The notes: a model not told the origin generated them from the letters alone. Numbered from the stretch's first letter, positions 1 to 9,340 are shown. The stretch: 64,000 nt of DNA from an uncultured Endomicrobiia bacterium (GCA_937928765.1 CALFVX010000012.1:1-64000); one strand, 5' to 3'. Numbers and translations are program-made.

Positions 1-1
1 A

Positions 2-1111
2 ATACTTAATAAAATATACAAAAAAATAATTTTATGTATATCCTTTAGTTCAATTCAATATCAGTATGTTAAAGAGTTCATAAAAGAAATAAAATTATTA
101 TCTTTTGAAAACAAAGATATAATTTTTGTTTGTGGGGGTCCTCATCCTACAGGCTATCCTGTGTCAGCTTTAAATATAGGATTTGATTTATGTTTTTTAG
201 GTGAAGCAGAAGAAAGTTTTATTTTATTTTTAGAAAAAATATTAAAAAATGAAAATTTTCAAGATGTTTTATCCATAGCATATTTTGATGAACATAAAAA
301 TCTTGTAATTAGAAGAAATAAAAATTTAATAGATTTAGATAAATATCCACCAATAAGTACATATTTTAACCGTTACGGACCTATAGAGATAACTCGTGGT
401 TGTCCTTATGGATGTTTTTTCTGTCAAACATCACAAATTTTTACTACTAAATTACGACACAGAAGTATAGAAAAAATTTGCCAACTAATAGAATCTATGG
501 CAAAAAGAAAACTTTATGATACAAGATTTATCACACCGAGTTTATTTTTATATGGTTCTGTGAATGAGAAAAGATTAAATTTAGAAATAGTAGAAGAATT
601 ATTCAAAAATGTATCAAAAATAATAAAACCAAAAGGCAAACTTTTTATAGGAACATTTCCGTCTGAAATACGTCCTGAACACATAAACAACGATACTTTG
701 TATTTACTTAACAAATATGCAGACAACGATAATGTGATAATAGGAGCACAGTCTGGTTCTGACAGAATTTTGGAATTATGTAATAGAAAACATACTATAT
801 CTGATGTTTATAAAGCAGTAGAATTGTTGTCAAAAACAAGATTTAAAATTAATTTAGATTTTATTTTTGGTCTTCCTTATGAAGAAGAAAAAGATGTTAA
901 ACAAAATATAAAAGTTATAGATGAACTTACTAAGAGATACAAAGTAAAAATCCATGCACATATTTTTGTTCCACTTGTGGGAACAAAATTTCGAAATTGT
1001 AAACCCCAAAATTTAGAATTTTATCTTAAATACTTTGATATTTTAAAAAACAAAGCTCTTATATACGGCAGCTGGAGAAAACAAATTGATTATGTAAAAA
1101 ATATTAATTAA
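2..1111 (+). CDS. B12-binding domain / radical SAM protein, 5'-truncated by the window edge
   Basis: The frame is open from base 2, so the start lies outside the window; about 369 residues are visible. The first part ends a cobalamin-binding-like Rossmann domain, with the segment GGPHPTGYP near bases 135-160 followed by FLGEAEESF, as in B12-binding radical SAM proteins. The radical SAM cluster motif follows at RGCPYGCFFCQT (C-x3-C-x2-C, bases about 395-430), which binds a 4Fe-4S cluster that cleaves S-adenosylmethionine. The spelling of this motif resembles the MJ_1487-type subfamily, whose substrate I do not know. A GTG at 161 could be taken for a start, but coding similarity clearly begins before it. 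The downstream neighbour is a broken gene of unknown role and gives no help. Family call is firm, function unknown. Confidence 0.85.
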   Translation: MLNKIYKKIILCISFSSIQYQYVKEFIKEIKLLSFENKDIIFVCGGPHPTGYPVSALNIGFDLCFLGEAEESFILFLEKILKNENFQDVLSIAYFDEHKNLVIRRNKNLIDLDKYPPISTYFNRYGPIEITRGCPYGCFFCQTSQIFTTKLRHRSIEKICQLIESMAKRKLYDTRFITPSLFLYGSVNEKRLNLEIVEELFKNVSKIIKPKGKLFIGTFPSEIRPEHINNDTLYLLNKYADNDNVIIGAQSGSDRILELCNRKHTISDVYKAVELLSKTRFKINLDFIFGLPYEEEKDVKQNIKVIDELTKRYKVKIHAHIFVPLVGTKFRNCKPQNLEFYLKYFDILKNKALIYGSWRKQIDYVKNIN

Positions 1112-1136
1112 AAGTTTTTAACAAACCACTAAAATT

Positions 1137-1681
1137 ATGAAAAAAATAACTTTAAAACTTTTACTAGCAACAGAAAAATTGTTTGGTTATTTTGAAAAAC
1201 TTAATTTAATAAAAAAATTAAAATTTTCGAAAGATGTTTTATTTCTGAAAAACAAGGATGGTAGTGTGGAATTGTTTACAAAACATCAAGTAAACATTTT
1301 GGCAATAAACTTATCTATGTATCAAAAAAGTCAGTAGATATTAAACTTACTATCCATCCAGATAACGAAGATTTAATTTTACTAAATCCTACAAAGATAA
1401 AGTTTAAAGAATTATATTTAATAATTGCTCTTTATAATTATAAAACAATAGAGCAAAAAGTAAAATCTAAAAAATTATACCCTTTAGATATTTTAGCAAT
1501 AAAACTTAAGTATAATCATCCTAAATTAAGTTTTTTTACAATATTAAAAAATATCCCACATTGTGAAATAACCATACCTGAAGAAAAAAATTTGCGTCCT
1601 ATATTTTTTGTTACAGAACCTGCTAAACTTCCTATGTATACTTTGAAATTAAATGATTATGAAATAAAATTAAAAATTTAA
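1137..1681 (+). pseudogene. Unknown gene split by a frameshift near 1265-1337
   Basis: An ATG frame starting MKKITLKLLLATEKLFGYF runs to a TAG at 1335-1337. A second frame, open from 1265 (after a TAG at 1262), carries on to a TAA at 1679-1681 and encodes about 115 further residues, including SVDIKLTIHPDNED and LPMYTLKLNDYEIKL. Both halves have the same lysine/isoleucine-rich composition as neighbouring genes, so they look like one protein of about 180 residues broken by a one-base change somewhere in 1265-1337. I recognise no family. The break is either a real mutation or a sequencing or assembly error. It follows the radical SAM gene by 25 bases and could have been its operon partner. Confidence 0.65.
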
Positions 1682-1898
1682 TCTTTAATTTTTATACAAA
1701 AAATAATGCTTTTTAACCTAAAAATTTATACTTTAATGCTTCAACAAAAATTTCTTCTTTTTTTAAATCTTTCGAAAATCTTTTAACTTAATTTATTTTA
1801 AATTTGTTGTTTTCAATTTTTAATTCTTTCTTCTAATGTTGAATTAATATTATAGAATTTATATTTTTAAAATAAAAAATAATTTTTAGGAATATTTT

Positions 1899-2384
1899 AT
1901 GCCTTGTTATATACTTGATGGATATAATATAATAAACCAACTAAAAGAATTTATAAACCAACCTCTTTGTTTTCAAAGAGAAGAACTTATAAAATTTTTA
2001 ATCCAAGAAAAACCACAGGGTTCGTATAAAAACAAAGTTGTAATAATCTTTGATGGTAATCCAGAGGTTGCTACTAATAAATATAAAAACTTAAAAAATT
2101 ATAATATAGAAATTATTTTTACAACATACCAAACTGCAGATGAAAAAATAAAACAAATTGCAAAAACATTAAAAAATCCTAAAGATTTTATTGTAGTATC
2201 AAATGATAAAGAAATTAGAAATTATGTAAGATATTATGGTGTTAAAGTCTTATCTGTAAAAGAATTTATAAAAAAAGATAATAAACCGAAATCACAACAT
2301 AAAGTAAAAGAAAAATTTAATTTTTATGACAAAGAATTTCAACAAATTAATTACGAAATAAAAAAGAAGTTTAACATAAGTTAA
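1899..2384 (+). CDS. NYN (YacP/Rae1-type) PIN-like nuclease
   Basis: The 161-residue protein matches the NYN fold of the YacP/Rae1 family, PIN-like metal-dependent ribonucleases; Rae1 of Bacillus cleaves mRNA in the ribosomal A site. Visible family marks are YILDGYNII at the N-terminus (Asp7), VVIIFDG (Asp52), the TADEKI stretch (Asp81) and VVSNDKEIRNY (Asp103), which together give the acidic metal site. The C-terminal 30 residues are a lysine-rich tail. Rae1 is about 170 residues, so the length fits. The ATG follows a weak AGG at 1888. It stands alone between two AT-rich gaps. The fold is well supported; a ribosome-linked role is inferred from the family. Confidence 0.8.
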   Translation: MPCYILDGYNIINQLKEFINQPLCFQREELIKFLIQEKPQGSYKNKVVIIFDGNPEVATNKYKNLKNYNIEIIFTTYQTADEKIKQIAKTLKNPKDFIVVSNDKEIRNYVRYYGVKVLSVKEFIKKDNKPKSQHKVKEKFNFYDKEFQQINYEIKKKFNIS

Positions 2385-2565
2385 AATTTTTAAAGAAATT
2401 GGTAGGACCATAATTTTACATCATTTTATATCTTGCAATTATAAAATTTGCTTTAAATGAGCATAGAATTTAAGAATTTTATAAAATAAAAAATAGGTCT
2501 TTAAAAAACAAATAAATTTCTTAATTAACTAATAGAAATAAAATAGATAAAGGAGATTTATTTTT

Positions 2566-2931
2566 ATGATGTTGAGGAGGTTTATTTTATATTTATTAAG
2601 ATGGCAGTTAAGCACACCTATTTTATGGCTTGTGGTAAGAAATTTAGGCACAGGTATTTTTTCTACAATATTAGCAAATCTTATCGGTGGAAGTATATTT
2701 TTTTGGGTTGACAGGTTTATTTTTACTTCAAAAGCAGTAGAGATGTGGCATTTTAAAGAAAAAGGAATTTGTGATAATTGTGGTAAAGAAGCATCTTTGT
2801 GGAGGTTAGTTTTAGCACCTGGATATGACAGAAGAAATGCTCCTGCAAAATATCTTTGTCTTGAATGTTCAAAAAAGAAAACTGATGAATTAAGAAAAAA
2901 AGGTATTCCTGTTAGAGGAAGGAGTCAGTAA
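2566..2931 (+). CDS. Small membrane protein with a C-terminal zinc ribbon
   Basis: A 121-residue protein. Residues about 15-53 hold one or two hydrophobic segments (LILWLVV-type and TILANLIGGSIFFWVDRFIF), and the C-terminal half is soluble with CDNC (Cys69, Cys72) and CLEC (Cys98, Cys101), a probable zinc-ribbon knuckle pair. I recall similar short hypothetical proteins in candidate phyla, but no characterised family. The part ending in WVDRFIF weakly resembles GtrA-like membrane proteins. A good ribosome binding site (AAGGAG) sits about ten bases ahead of the ATG. Function unknown. Confidence 0.7.
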   Translation: MMLRRFILYLLRWQLSTPILWLVVRNLGTGIFSTILANLIGGSIFFWVDRFIFTSKAVEMWHFKEKGICDNCGKEASLWRLVLAPGYDRRNAPAKYLCLECSKKKTDELRKKGIPVRGRSQ

Positions 2932-2985
2932 AATTAATTAAAAGATTTACAAAATTAATTTTTGGTAAAAAGGAGTTTAAAATTT

Positions 2986-3456
2986 ATGAATAAAATTTTG
3001 AAATTTATAATTTCTATTTTTCTTCCTTTATTTATTGGATTTTTAGGTTCGTTAGCTACAAAAAATTCTGTAAATAGTTGGTATTTAACTTTGAACAAAC
3101 CTATTTTCAGTCCACCAAATTGGATTTTTGCTACTATATGGAGTTTACTTTTTGTTTTGATAGGGATTTCCTTTTATATTGTGTGGGATAAAACAATATA
3201 TCTTTATTTTAAAAATATAGTTTATTTAATATTTTTTGCTCAGCTAATATTTAATCTTTTGTGGTCAGTTTTATTTTTTGCATTTAAAAAACTAATATTA
3301 GCTTTTGTAGATATTATTCTACTATGGATTTTAGTTTTTTTTAATATAAAAGAATTTTATAAAATATCATCAGTTGCTGGATTAATATTAATACCTTACA
3401 TTTTATGGTTAAGTTTTGCTGCTTTGTTAAATTTTGCAATTGTTTTGTTGAATTAA
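2986..3456 (+). CDS. tspO: TspO/MBR (translocator protein) family membrane protein
   Basis: A 156-residue protein with five predicted membrane helices, the TspO layout. The diagnostic first loop is present: WYLTLNKPIFSPPNWIFATIW, followed by the WSLLFVLIGIS helix, then LIFNLLWSVLFFAFK and the late LIPYILWLSFAALLNF helix. Bacterial TspO binds porphyrins and related ligands and affects tetrapyrrole or stress responses. A TTG 24 bases upstream is in frame, but AAAAGGAG at 2968-2975 places the start at the ATG at 2986. No tetrapyrrole genes are adjacent, so the ligand here cannot be guessed. Confidence 0.9.
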   Translation: MNKILKFIISIFLPLFIGFLGSLATKNSVNSWYLTLNKPIFSPPNWIFATIWSLLFVLIGISFYIVWDKTIYLYFKNIVYLIFFAQLIFNLLWSVLFFAFKKLILAFVDIILLWILVFFNIKEFYKISSVAGLILIPYILWLSFAALLNFAIVLLN

Positions 3457-3484
3457 ATTTTTTGTAAGATTCTTATTTATAGCA

Positions 3485-3979
3485 ATGTCATACAAAACTT
3501 ATAATTTCGCCAACAAACTTATCTTTATTATTTTTTATTTAATAATTCTCAATAGTAAAAATTTTTCTGAAGTGAATAATTATATATTAGGTTTATCATT
3601 GAATTATCCTGGTGTTGGGGTTAAGTTTTTTATAAAAAGAAATTTGTTAGAGTTAAGGTATCAGATTATTGCTGATGAAGTACAGCAGTCAAATCTTTTA
3701 GGGTTAAGATATTATAGACAATTTTATAAAAAGATTTTATCTTATTATATAGGTTTAGAGACATCATTATTTGAAACCATTATAAAACCTGAAGAATTAA
3801 AAAGTTCAGGATATATTGTTGGCAGTTTTTTAGGTATAGAGAAGTTTTTGTATAAAAATTTTTCTTTTAATTTAGATTTTGGTCCTTATGTTGCACAAGC
3901 GAAAATTTATGATACAATTGCTACAGAGTTTGATTTTGTAATTAATATGGCAATTAACTTATATTTTTTAAAAAAATGA
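3485..3979 (+). CDS. Predicted exported outer-membrane barrel-like protein
   Basis: A 164-residue protein with a hydrophobic leader (residues about 10-24, then a Ser/Asn-rich cleavage region) followed by alternating hydrophobic/polar strands such as ILGLSLNYPGVGVKF, LLELRYQIIADEV and FSFNLDFGPYV. It ends in a strand finishing YFLKK. This pattern fits a small outer-membrane beta-barrel; no named family is recognised. The stop overlaps the start of the glycosidase gene by four bases (ATGA), so the two are probably translated together. Decayed copies of the same family appear to lie at 34277-34708. Confidence 0.6.
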   Translation: MSYKTYNFANKLIFIIFYLIILNSKNFSEVNNYILGLSLNYPGVGVKFFIKRNLLELRYQIIADEVQQSNLLGLRYYRQFYKKILSYYIGLETSLFETIIKPEELKSSGYIVGSFLGIEKFLYKNFSFNLDFGPYVAQAKIYDTIATEFDFVINMAINLYFLKK

Positions 3980-5202
3980 AAAAAATTATATTAATATTTT
4001 CATTTTGTAGTTCAATTTTTGCAGTTCAATTTGGAACAATTAATTTTGGCAAAGATACTGCTAAAAAAACAATAAAAAAATGGCAGGAAAAAAATTCACA
4101 AATTTCTGATGAAGAAGAAATATGGCCTAAGATAAATAAAAATCCTAAATTTAAATTACAAGGATTTAATCTCTGTGCTTGGGACAAAAATTGGTATAGT
4201 GATAAAGATTTAGTAAAAAAAGTATTGAAATTTGTTTTAGAAGAAGGTGGGAATTTAGTAATTTTAGATTGGGCAGTGAACTTTAATGACGATGGAACAA
4301 TAGTAGAATATGAAAAATCTTTACATCCATATTGGCAAGATATTGAATGGATTGTACAAAAAGCGAAATCTTTGGGGCTTTATGTAATGCTTAAACCACA
4401 TACGACTCTTTCTAATTCGCCATTGAACAGAAATTATGATAATACAACTGTAGATGAGAATCATTTTAATCCAACAAAATTTTTTGATGATTATAAATTA
4501 TATCTTTTGAAACTTTGTAATTTTGCTTCAAAAAACAAAGTTGATTTTTTATGTATAGGCACTGAGATGAGTCATATTGACTGGCAACCTGAATTAAGAA
4601 ATAGTTGGGTTGATCTAATAAATACAGTAAGAACAAATTTCAATGGCAAAATTACTTATGATGCTTTATTTAACAGATGGTTTAGGAATGTAAAAGATAT
4701 AGAAGAAGTAATTTTTTTAGACCAATTAGATTTTGTAGGTATTTCGTTATATGTTCCTGTAACTAAAGATGATGATGCCGATGTTGAAACAATAAAGCGT
4801 GGCTGGAGAGAAGATTTAGGTGATATTTATGGAGGCGGGGGTTGGTTTGAAATTAACGATGTTGTTCAATATTTATATGATATAGTAGTAAGTTCATATA
4901 ACAAAAAACTTATGGTAGTTGAAGGTGGATATCAAAGTAAAAGTGGTGGGTTGTATAATGTATGTAGTTCAAGTTTTACTTATGAACATTATGATTTACA
5001 ATCTCGTGGGTTGGAAGGATATTTTTATGTTATGGGTGAAGAAAACAAAAAAGGCTGGGTCTTAGGTATTACAGTGTGGGATGTATCACCATATATGATA
5101 TCTGACTACAACCTTCAAACTCCATGGCATACACAAGAGTTCAGTGTATACCAAAAACCTGCAGCTGATGTTGTAAAAAAACATTACTATAACTTAAAGT
5201 GA
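3976..5202 (+). CDS. Exported GH113-like glycoside hydrolase (mannanase-type), possibly C-terminally truncated
   Basis: The 408-residue product begins with a signal peptide (MKKIILIFSFCSSIFA) and folds as a TIM-barrel hydrolase of the GH113 type, a family with beta-1,4-mannanases. The two catalytic glutamates are visible: Glu197 in CIGTEMSH (acid/base) and Glu316 in MVVEGGYQS (nucleophile). Supporting barrel motifs are GFNLCAWD, VMLKPHTTL and ITVWDVSP. The gene overlaps the upstream barrel gene by four bases. It ends at a TGA (5200-5202), but the same frame stays open for 29 more sensible codons (see 5203-5292), so the natural C-terminus may have been lost. Export suggests action on envelope or external glycans; the substrate is inferred from family only. 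Confidence 0.8.
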   Translation: MKKIILIFSFCSSIFAVQFGTINFGKDTAKKTIKKWQEKNSQISDEEEIWPKINKNPKFKLQGFNLCAWDKNWYSDKDLVKKVLKFVLEEGGNLVILDWAVNFNDDGTIVEYEKSLHPYWQDIEWIVQKAKSLGLYVMLKPHTTLSNSPLNRNYDNTTVDENHFNPTKFFDDYKLYLLKLCNFASKNKVDFLCIGTEMSHIDWQPELRNSWVDLINTVRTNFNGKITYDALFNRWFRNVKDIEEVIFLDQLDFVGISLYVPVTKDDDADVETIKRGWREDLGDIYGGGGWFEINDVVQYLYDIVVSSYNKKLMVVEGGYQSKSGGLYNVCSSSFTYEHYDLQSRGLEGYFYVMGEENKKGWVLGITVWDVSPYMISDYNLQTPWHTQEFSVYQKPAADVVKKHYYNLK

Positions 5203-5499
5203 AAAAGTGATAAAAGGCCGGTCGGATTAATTAAAAAAGACGGAACTGAAAAACTTGGCTATAAGAAATGGAAAGAAATATCTGCAAAATAAGAGATATT
5301 CTGATAAATTCAAGGAGAACAAAATAAACCGATTAAAAATAACTATGCCATATTTTTAGAAAGGAAAACTTTATGTATTCTCCAAGATGTGCTTTCTTAA
5401 ATTCAGATGATTCAAATTTTTCTAAAAACTGTGGGCTGACTTTCTTTCTCGGTTGGCAAAATGATTGCTAAATTAGTAAAAAAATTAGGGTAAAAAATT
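5203..5499 (+). other. Spacer with in-frame C-terminal remnant of the glycosidase
   Basis: Bases 5203-5292 continue the glycosidase frame directly after its TGA and encode 29 residues (RPVGLIKKDGTEKLGYKKW in the middle) ending in TAA. This resembles the last strand and helix of many TIM-barrel glycosidases, in the style of GLLDKDGKPKPAYYAWKEI. The rest of the gap, to 5499, holds a 32-codon ATG frame at 5373-5471 after AGAAAGGAAA, which I cannot support as a gene. No terminator or RNA gene is visible. Confidence 0.5.
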
Positions 5500-6387
5500 A
5501 TGTTACCACAAGAGATATTAAAACAGATACGAAAAATAGAGTTTAAAACAAACAAAATTGTAAACGAGATTTTTGCAGGAGAGTATTTAAGTGTTTTTAA
5601 AGGTCGTGGGATGGAGTTTGAAGAAGTGCGTGAATATATCCCAGGTGATGATATAAGAACTATTGATTGGAATGTTACAGCACGGTATGGAAAACCTTTT
5701 GTAAAAAAGTTTGTTGAAGAAAGAGAACTTACAATAATGCTGCTTCTTGATATGAGTGCATCGCAGTATTTTGGTTCAAAACAAAAAACAAAGTCAGAAA
5801 TTACTGCTGAGATTGCATCTATTTTAGCTTTTTCAGCATTAAAAAATAATGATAAGGTAGGAGCGATAATTTTTACTGACAAGCCAGAACTTTATCTACC
5901 GCCAAAAAAGTCATTATCTCATAGTTTAAGAATTATAAGAGAAGTTTTGTATTATAAACCAAAAAGTAAAAAAACAAATATTAGTTCTGCATTACAATAC
6001 TTTTATAATGTTCAAAAGAAAAAGTGTATAGCATTTTTGTTTTCTGATTTCAAAGATGAAAACTATGAGCAATCATTAAGAATTGTTGCAAAAAAGTATG
6101 ATTTGATTTTACTTCGTATTATTGATCCGCTAGAGACAGAAATTTTAACTAATTTTTCTAATGTATATTTTGAATTTAAAGATATTGAAACAGATGAGGA
6201 TATTAGTATATATTTTGCATCTAAAATTATAAAAGAGAAATACAAAAATAAGTTAAAAATTTATAATGAATACTTATTACAAATGATTAAAAAGTATAAT
6301 CTTGATTTAATAAATATAAACACAGATAAACCATATATTGAGGAACTTTTAAAATTTTTTTATAAAAGAGAAAAAAAGTGTAGATAA
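5500..6387 (+). CDS. DUF58 domain protein heading the Bat locus
   Basis: A 295-residue DUF58 protein. The N-terminal signature is complete: GRGMEFEEVREYIPGDD, then RTIDWNVTAR and KPFVKKFVEERE, leading into a von Willebrand-A-like segment (LLLDMSASQYFG). DUF58 proteins normally follow a MoxR AAA+ ATPase and precede the BatA-E genes; here no MoxR is found upstream, only a non-coding gap. The protein is soluble and about the usual length. It is followed after 28 bases by the DUF4381-like gene and is the first of seven co-oriented genes, which presumably form one operon for envelope or oxidative-stress tolerance. Confidence 0.9.
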   Translation: MLPQEILKQIRKIEFKTNKIVNEIFAGEYLSVFKGRGMEFEEVREYIPGDDIRTIDWNVTARYGKPFVKKFVEERELTIMLLLDMSASQYFGSKQKTKSEITAEIASILAFSALKNNDKVGAIIFTDKPELYLPPKKSLSHSLRIIREVLYYKPKSKKTNISSALQYFYNVQKKKCIAFLFSDFKDENYEQSLRIVAKKYDLILLRIIDPLETEILTNFSNVYFEFKDIETDEDISIYFASKIIKEKYKNKLKIYNEYLLQMIKKYNLDLININTDKPYIEELLKFFYKREKKCR

Positions 6388-6415
6388 TTACTTTTCAGGA
6401 TTTCTTTTCTATAAT

Positions 6416-7327
6416 ATGAAAATTGAAAAATTTTTTTTATTTTTATTATTGTTTTTTTTAGAAAATTTGTTTGGCCAAATTAAAACACAAAGTTTTGTTG
6501 ACAAAAAAAATGTTTTTTTAGGTGATATTTTTGAATATAAAATTGTTGTAGAACATAATAAGGATATTGTGGTTTACAACTTTGAAATTTACGATATTTT
6601 AAAAGACACCTCTGGTATTGAGAATTTTTTGTTATTAAACAAAAAAATTAGTATTAAAAAAAACTTATTTAACAATAAAATTAACCAAAGATTTGTTTTT
6701 CAACTAATACCATTAAAAATTGGTAAGTTAACAATTGAGGAATTAAAAATTAATTGTTTTAATAAAATTTCTAATGAAAATCTTACATTAAATATTCCAA
6801 AAGTAGAAATAGAAGTCAAACCTTATCCAAAACCTAAAGGTAAAATATTTGATGGTGAAATTATTGATATCAAAGCACAGATTTGGGTTAAAAATTATTT
6901 GTTTTTAATATTTTTTTTATTTTTAGTATTAGGATTTTTGATATATATAATTTATCAATACAAATTTAAACCTCAACACGATAATATTCAATTGACACAA
7001 CAACAAATAGATATCAAAGAAATTACTTTAAAAAAATTAGATGATTTATGGAATAAAAATTATGTCTCAAATGGGTTAATAAAAGAGTTTTATTTAGAGC
7101 TTACTGAAATAATTAGATGGTATATTGGCAAAAAATATAATATTAACGCATTAGAACTTACTACTGAAGAATTGTTTTTTGTACTTAAAAAGAAAGTTGA
7201 TAAAAAATACAATTTAGAATTAAAATCATTTTTAGACGATGCTGATCTTGCAAAGTTTGCAAAATATATTCCAGAAAAAGGAAAAATTTTAAAAGATTTT
7301 GAGTTTGCAAAAAAATTTATTTTATAA
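6416..7327 (+). CDS. BatD/DUF4381-like membrane protein
   Basis: A 303-residue protein with an N-terminal signal sequence (about 20 residues), a beta-rich periplasmic domain to about residue 155, one strong membrane helix (about 160-180) and a cytoplasmic helical domain. The cytoplasmic part has the DUF4381 look: IKEFYLELTEIIRWYIGKKY followed by LELTTEELFF. It sits between DUF58 and BatA, where DUF4381 genes usually lie. Its fold echoes the C-terminal half of BatD in the same operon. Role unknown beyond being part of the Bat complex. Confidence 0.7.
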   Translation: MKIEKFFLFLLLFFLENLFGQIKTQSFVDKKNVFLGDIFEYKIVVEHNKDIVVYNFEIYDILKDTSGIENFLLLNKKISIKKNLFNNKINQRFVFQLIPLKIGKLTIEELKINCFNKISNENLTLNIPKVEIEVKPYPKPKGKIFDGEIIDIKAQIWVKNYLFLIFFLFLVLGFLIYIIYQYKFKPQHDNIQLTQQQIDIKEITLKKLDDLWNKNYVSNGLIKEFYLELTEIIRWYIGKKYNINALELTTEELFFVLKKKVDKKYNLELKSFLDDADLAKFAKYIPEKGKILKDFEFAKKFIL

Positions 7328-7332
7328 AAAAT

Positions 7333-8322
7333 ATGAATTTTGAACGCCCTTATATACTTTTTTTGTTAGTTATTTTGCCATTTGTATATCTTTGGCTGCT
7401 AAACAAAAAAAATTGTTTGAAGATAAAATTTTCAAATGTTGATATATTAAAAAATGTAAAAAAAGAAACAAAAAGTTTTGATTTAACCAAAACAAATTCT
7501 ATCTTAACAGCTATATGTTTAGGGTTATTGATTATTTCAGCAAGTGGTCCTAGAAAAGGTATTGTCTTAAAAGAAGAAACAAAAAATGTTGTAGATATTA
7601 TGCTTTGTTTGGACACTTCCACAAGTATGCTAGCTTTAGATTTTTATCCTAAAAACAGGTTTGAAGTAGCGGTTGCAGCTGCTAAAGAATTTATTAAAGC
7701 AAGAAAAAATGATAGGATAGGAATAGTCGTGTTTAGTGGAATACCAATTTTAACCTGTCCTCTTACAACTGATATTGACAGTGTGATAAGAATTTTAGAT
7801 AAAACGAATATCGGTATGGTAAAAATTGACGGAACAGCCATTGGCGATGCTATAATAACATGTATTGCTAGGTTTAAACAGGAAAGTAAGTCAAAGGTTA
7901 TAATTTTGTTAACTGATGGAAGAAATAATATGGGAGATATTGATCCAATAACTGCTGCAAAAGCTGCACAATCTTTAGGTATAAAAATTTATACTATAGG
8001 ATGTGGAACTGCAACTGGGAAATCTTTGTATATAATAGATGATCCTTTCTGGGGTAAAAGAGAAGTATATCTTAATCAAGATTTAGATGAGCCTACTTTA
8101 ATACAAATTGCAGATATAACTAAAGGTAAGTATTATAATGTTAGAAGTAAAGAAAAAATGTTTGCTGTATTTAAAGAAATTGATCAGCTTGAAAAGACAG
8201 AAACAAAAGTGAAAGAATATAAAGAATATAAATATCTTTACCAAGGATTGGTTTTTTTAGCATTTATAATTTTCTTAGTTCAGTTTTTTGTTGAAAAAAT
8301 TTTATTATTAAAAATTCCGTAA
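7333..8322 (+). CDS. batA: BatA, von Willebrand factor A membrane protein
   Basis: A 329-residue protein with two N-terminal membrane helices, a central VWA domain and a C-terminal helix, the BatA layout. The metal-ion-dependent adhesion site is intact: DTSTS (Asp94, Ser96, Ser98), followed by the IDGTAIGDAI threonine and ILLTDGRNN aspartate. BatA acts with BatB in the aerotolerance locus first described in Bacteroides; its molecular job is still unclear. Spacing is five bases to the upstream gene and four to batB, with no Shine-Dalgarno at either start. Confidence 0.9.
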   Translation: MNFERPYILFLLVILPFVYLWLLNKKNCLKIKFSNVDILKNVKKETKSFDLTKTNSILTAICLGLLIISASGPRKGIVLKEETKNVVDIMLCLDTSTSMLALDFYPKNRFEVAVAAAKEFIKARKNDRIGIVVFSGIPILTCPLTTDIDSVIRILDKTNIGMVKIDGTAIGDAIITCIARFKQESKSKVIILLTDGRNNMGDIDPITAAKAAQSLGIKIYTIGCGTATGKSLYIIDDPFWGKREVYLNQDLDEPTLIQIADITKGKYYNVRSKEKMFAVFKEIDQLEKTETKVKEYKEYKYLYQGLVFLAFIIFLVQFFVEKILLLKIP

Positions 8323-8326
8323 TTCT

Positions 8327-9340
8327 ATGAATTTTGTAAATAAATTTTGGTTGTGTTCAATATTTATTTTAATTCCTTTATGGATTTTGATAGTATTTTT
8401 TGCATACAGAAAATATAGAAAAGTTGTAGATACATTTTTTAGTTCAAATCTTACATCTAAAATTATTTTTCCAGGATTATTTAAAATTAAAAAAATAAGT
8501 TTTTTAACACAAATTTTAATTTTTGGATTGTTTTTGTTTGTTTTAAGTGGACCTCAATGGGGGATAAAACCTCAGCAAGTAAAATCATACGGAGTTGATG
8601 TTATTTTAGCAATAGATGTTTCAAAAAGTATGCTTACCGAAGATGTGCTACCTAATAGGTTAGAGTTTGTAAAACATACTTGTAAGATTTTGTTAAACAG
8701 AATAGGAGCAAATCGTGTAGGTGTTATAACTTTTGCAGGAATAGCTTTTTATCATTGTCCTATAACTAATGATATTGCTTCAATAGATGATTTTTTATCT
8801 ATTATTGATACTGATATAGTTGCTTATCCAGGTACAAAAATAGCTGCTGTTTTAGAAGAGTCTTTAAGAGTTTTAAAAGAAAGCGGAAAAGGTATTAAAG
8901 TTTTAATATTATTTACAGATGGTGAAGATCATCAGTCATACTATGCTTCAGTACTTGACGAATTTAAAAAAAACAATATAATAGTTTATACAGTAGGTGT
9001 AGGAACTAAAGAGGGTAAACCTATTGCAATTAGAGATGAAAAAGGTAATATTGTAGATTATAAAAGAGATAAACAAGGAAATATTATAACAAGCAGACTC
9101 AACGAAGAGTTGTTGTATGAAATTGCAGAAAAAACTTCTGGTAGATACTTTTCATTAAACTATGGCGAGTTAGCTATTGTAGAACAACTTGTTGAAGAAA
9201 TTTCTAAACTTAAAAATTATGAAACAAAATTAAAAGTATATAACATTTATGTTAATAGATACCATTATTTTGTATATTTAATCTTAATTTTAATGTTAGC
9301 AGAAATTTTTATACCAAAAAGTTGGCTATTAAAATCGTGA
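8327..9340 (+). CDS. batB: BatB, second VWA membrane protein
   Basis: A 337-residue paralogue of BatA with the same helix-VWA-helix layout. The MIDAS motif is DVSKS (Asp97, Ser99, Ser101), followed by the typical BatB run DVLPNRLEF, the threonine in AYPGTKIAAVL, and ILFTDGEDHQ. It starts four bases after batA and ends seven before batC. BatA and BatB probably form a membrane complex with their metal sites facing the cytoplasm or periplasm; the side is not settled by the sequence. Confidence 0.9.
   Translation: MNFVNKFWLCSIFILIPLWILIVFFAYRKYRKVVDTFFSSNLTSKIIFPGLFKIKKISFLTQILIFGLFLFVLSGPQWGIKPQQVKSYGVDVILAIDVSKSMLTEDVLPNRLEFVKHTCKILLNRIGANRVGVITFAGIAFYHCPITNDIASIDDFLSIIDTDIVAYPGTKIAAVLEESLRVLKESGKGIKVLILFTDGEDHQSYYASVLDEFKKNNIIVYTVGVGTKEGKPIAIRDEKGNIVDYKRDKQGNIITSRLNEELLYEIAEKTSGRYFSLNYGELAIVEQLVEEISKLKNYETKLKVYNIYVNRYHYFVYLILILMLAEIFIPKSWLLKS

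Noticed and set aside
5373-5471. 32-codon ATG frame after AGAAAGGAAA
   Set aside because: No family resemblance, unusual composition for this genome, and it lies in a decayed spacer.
5412-5882. 156-codon minus-strand frame
   Set aside because: It lies mostly antisense to the well-supported DUF58 gene and has no family signature.
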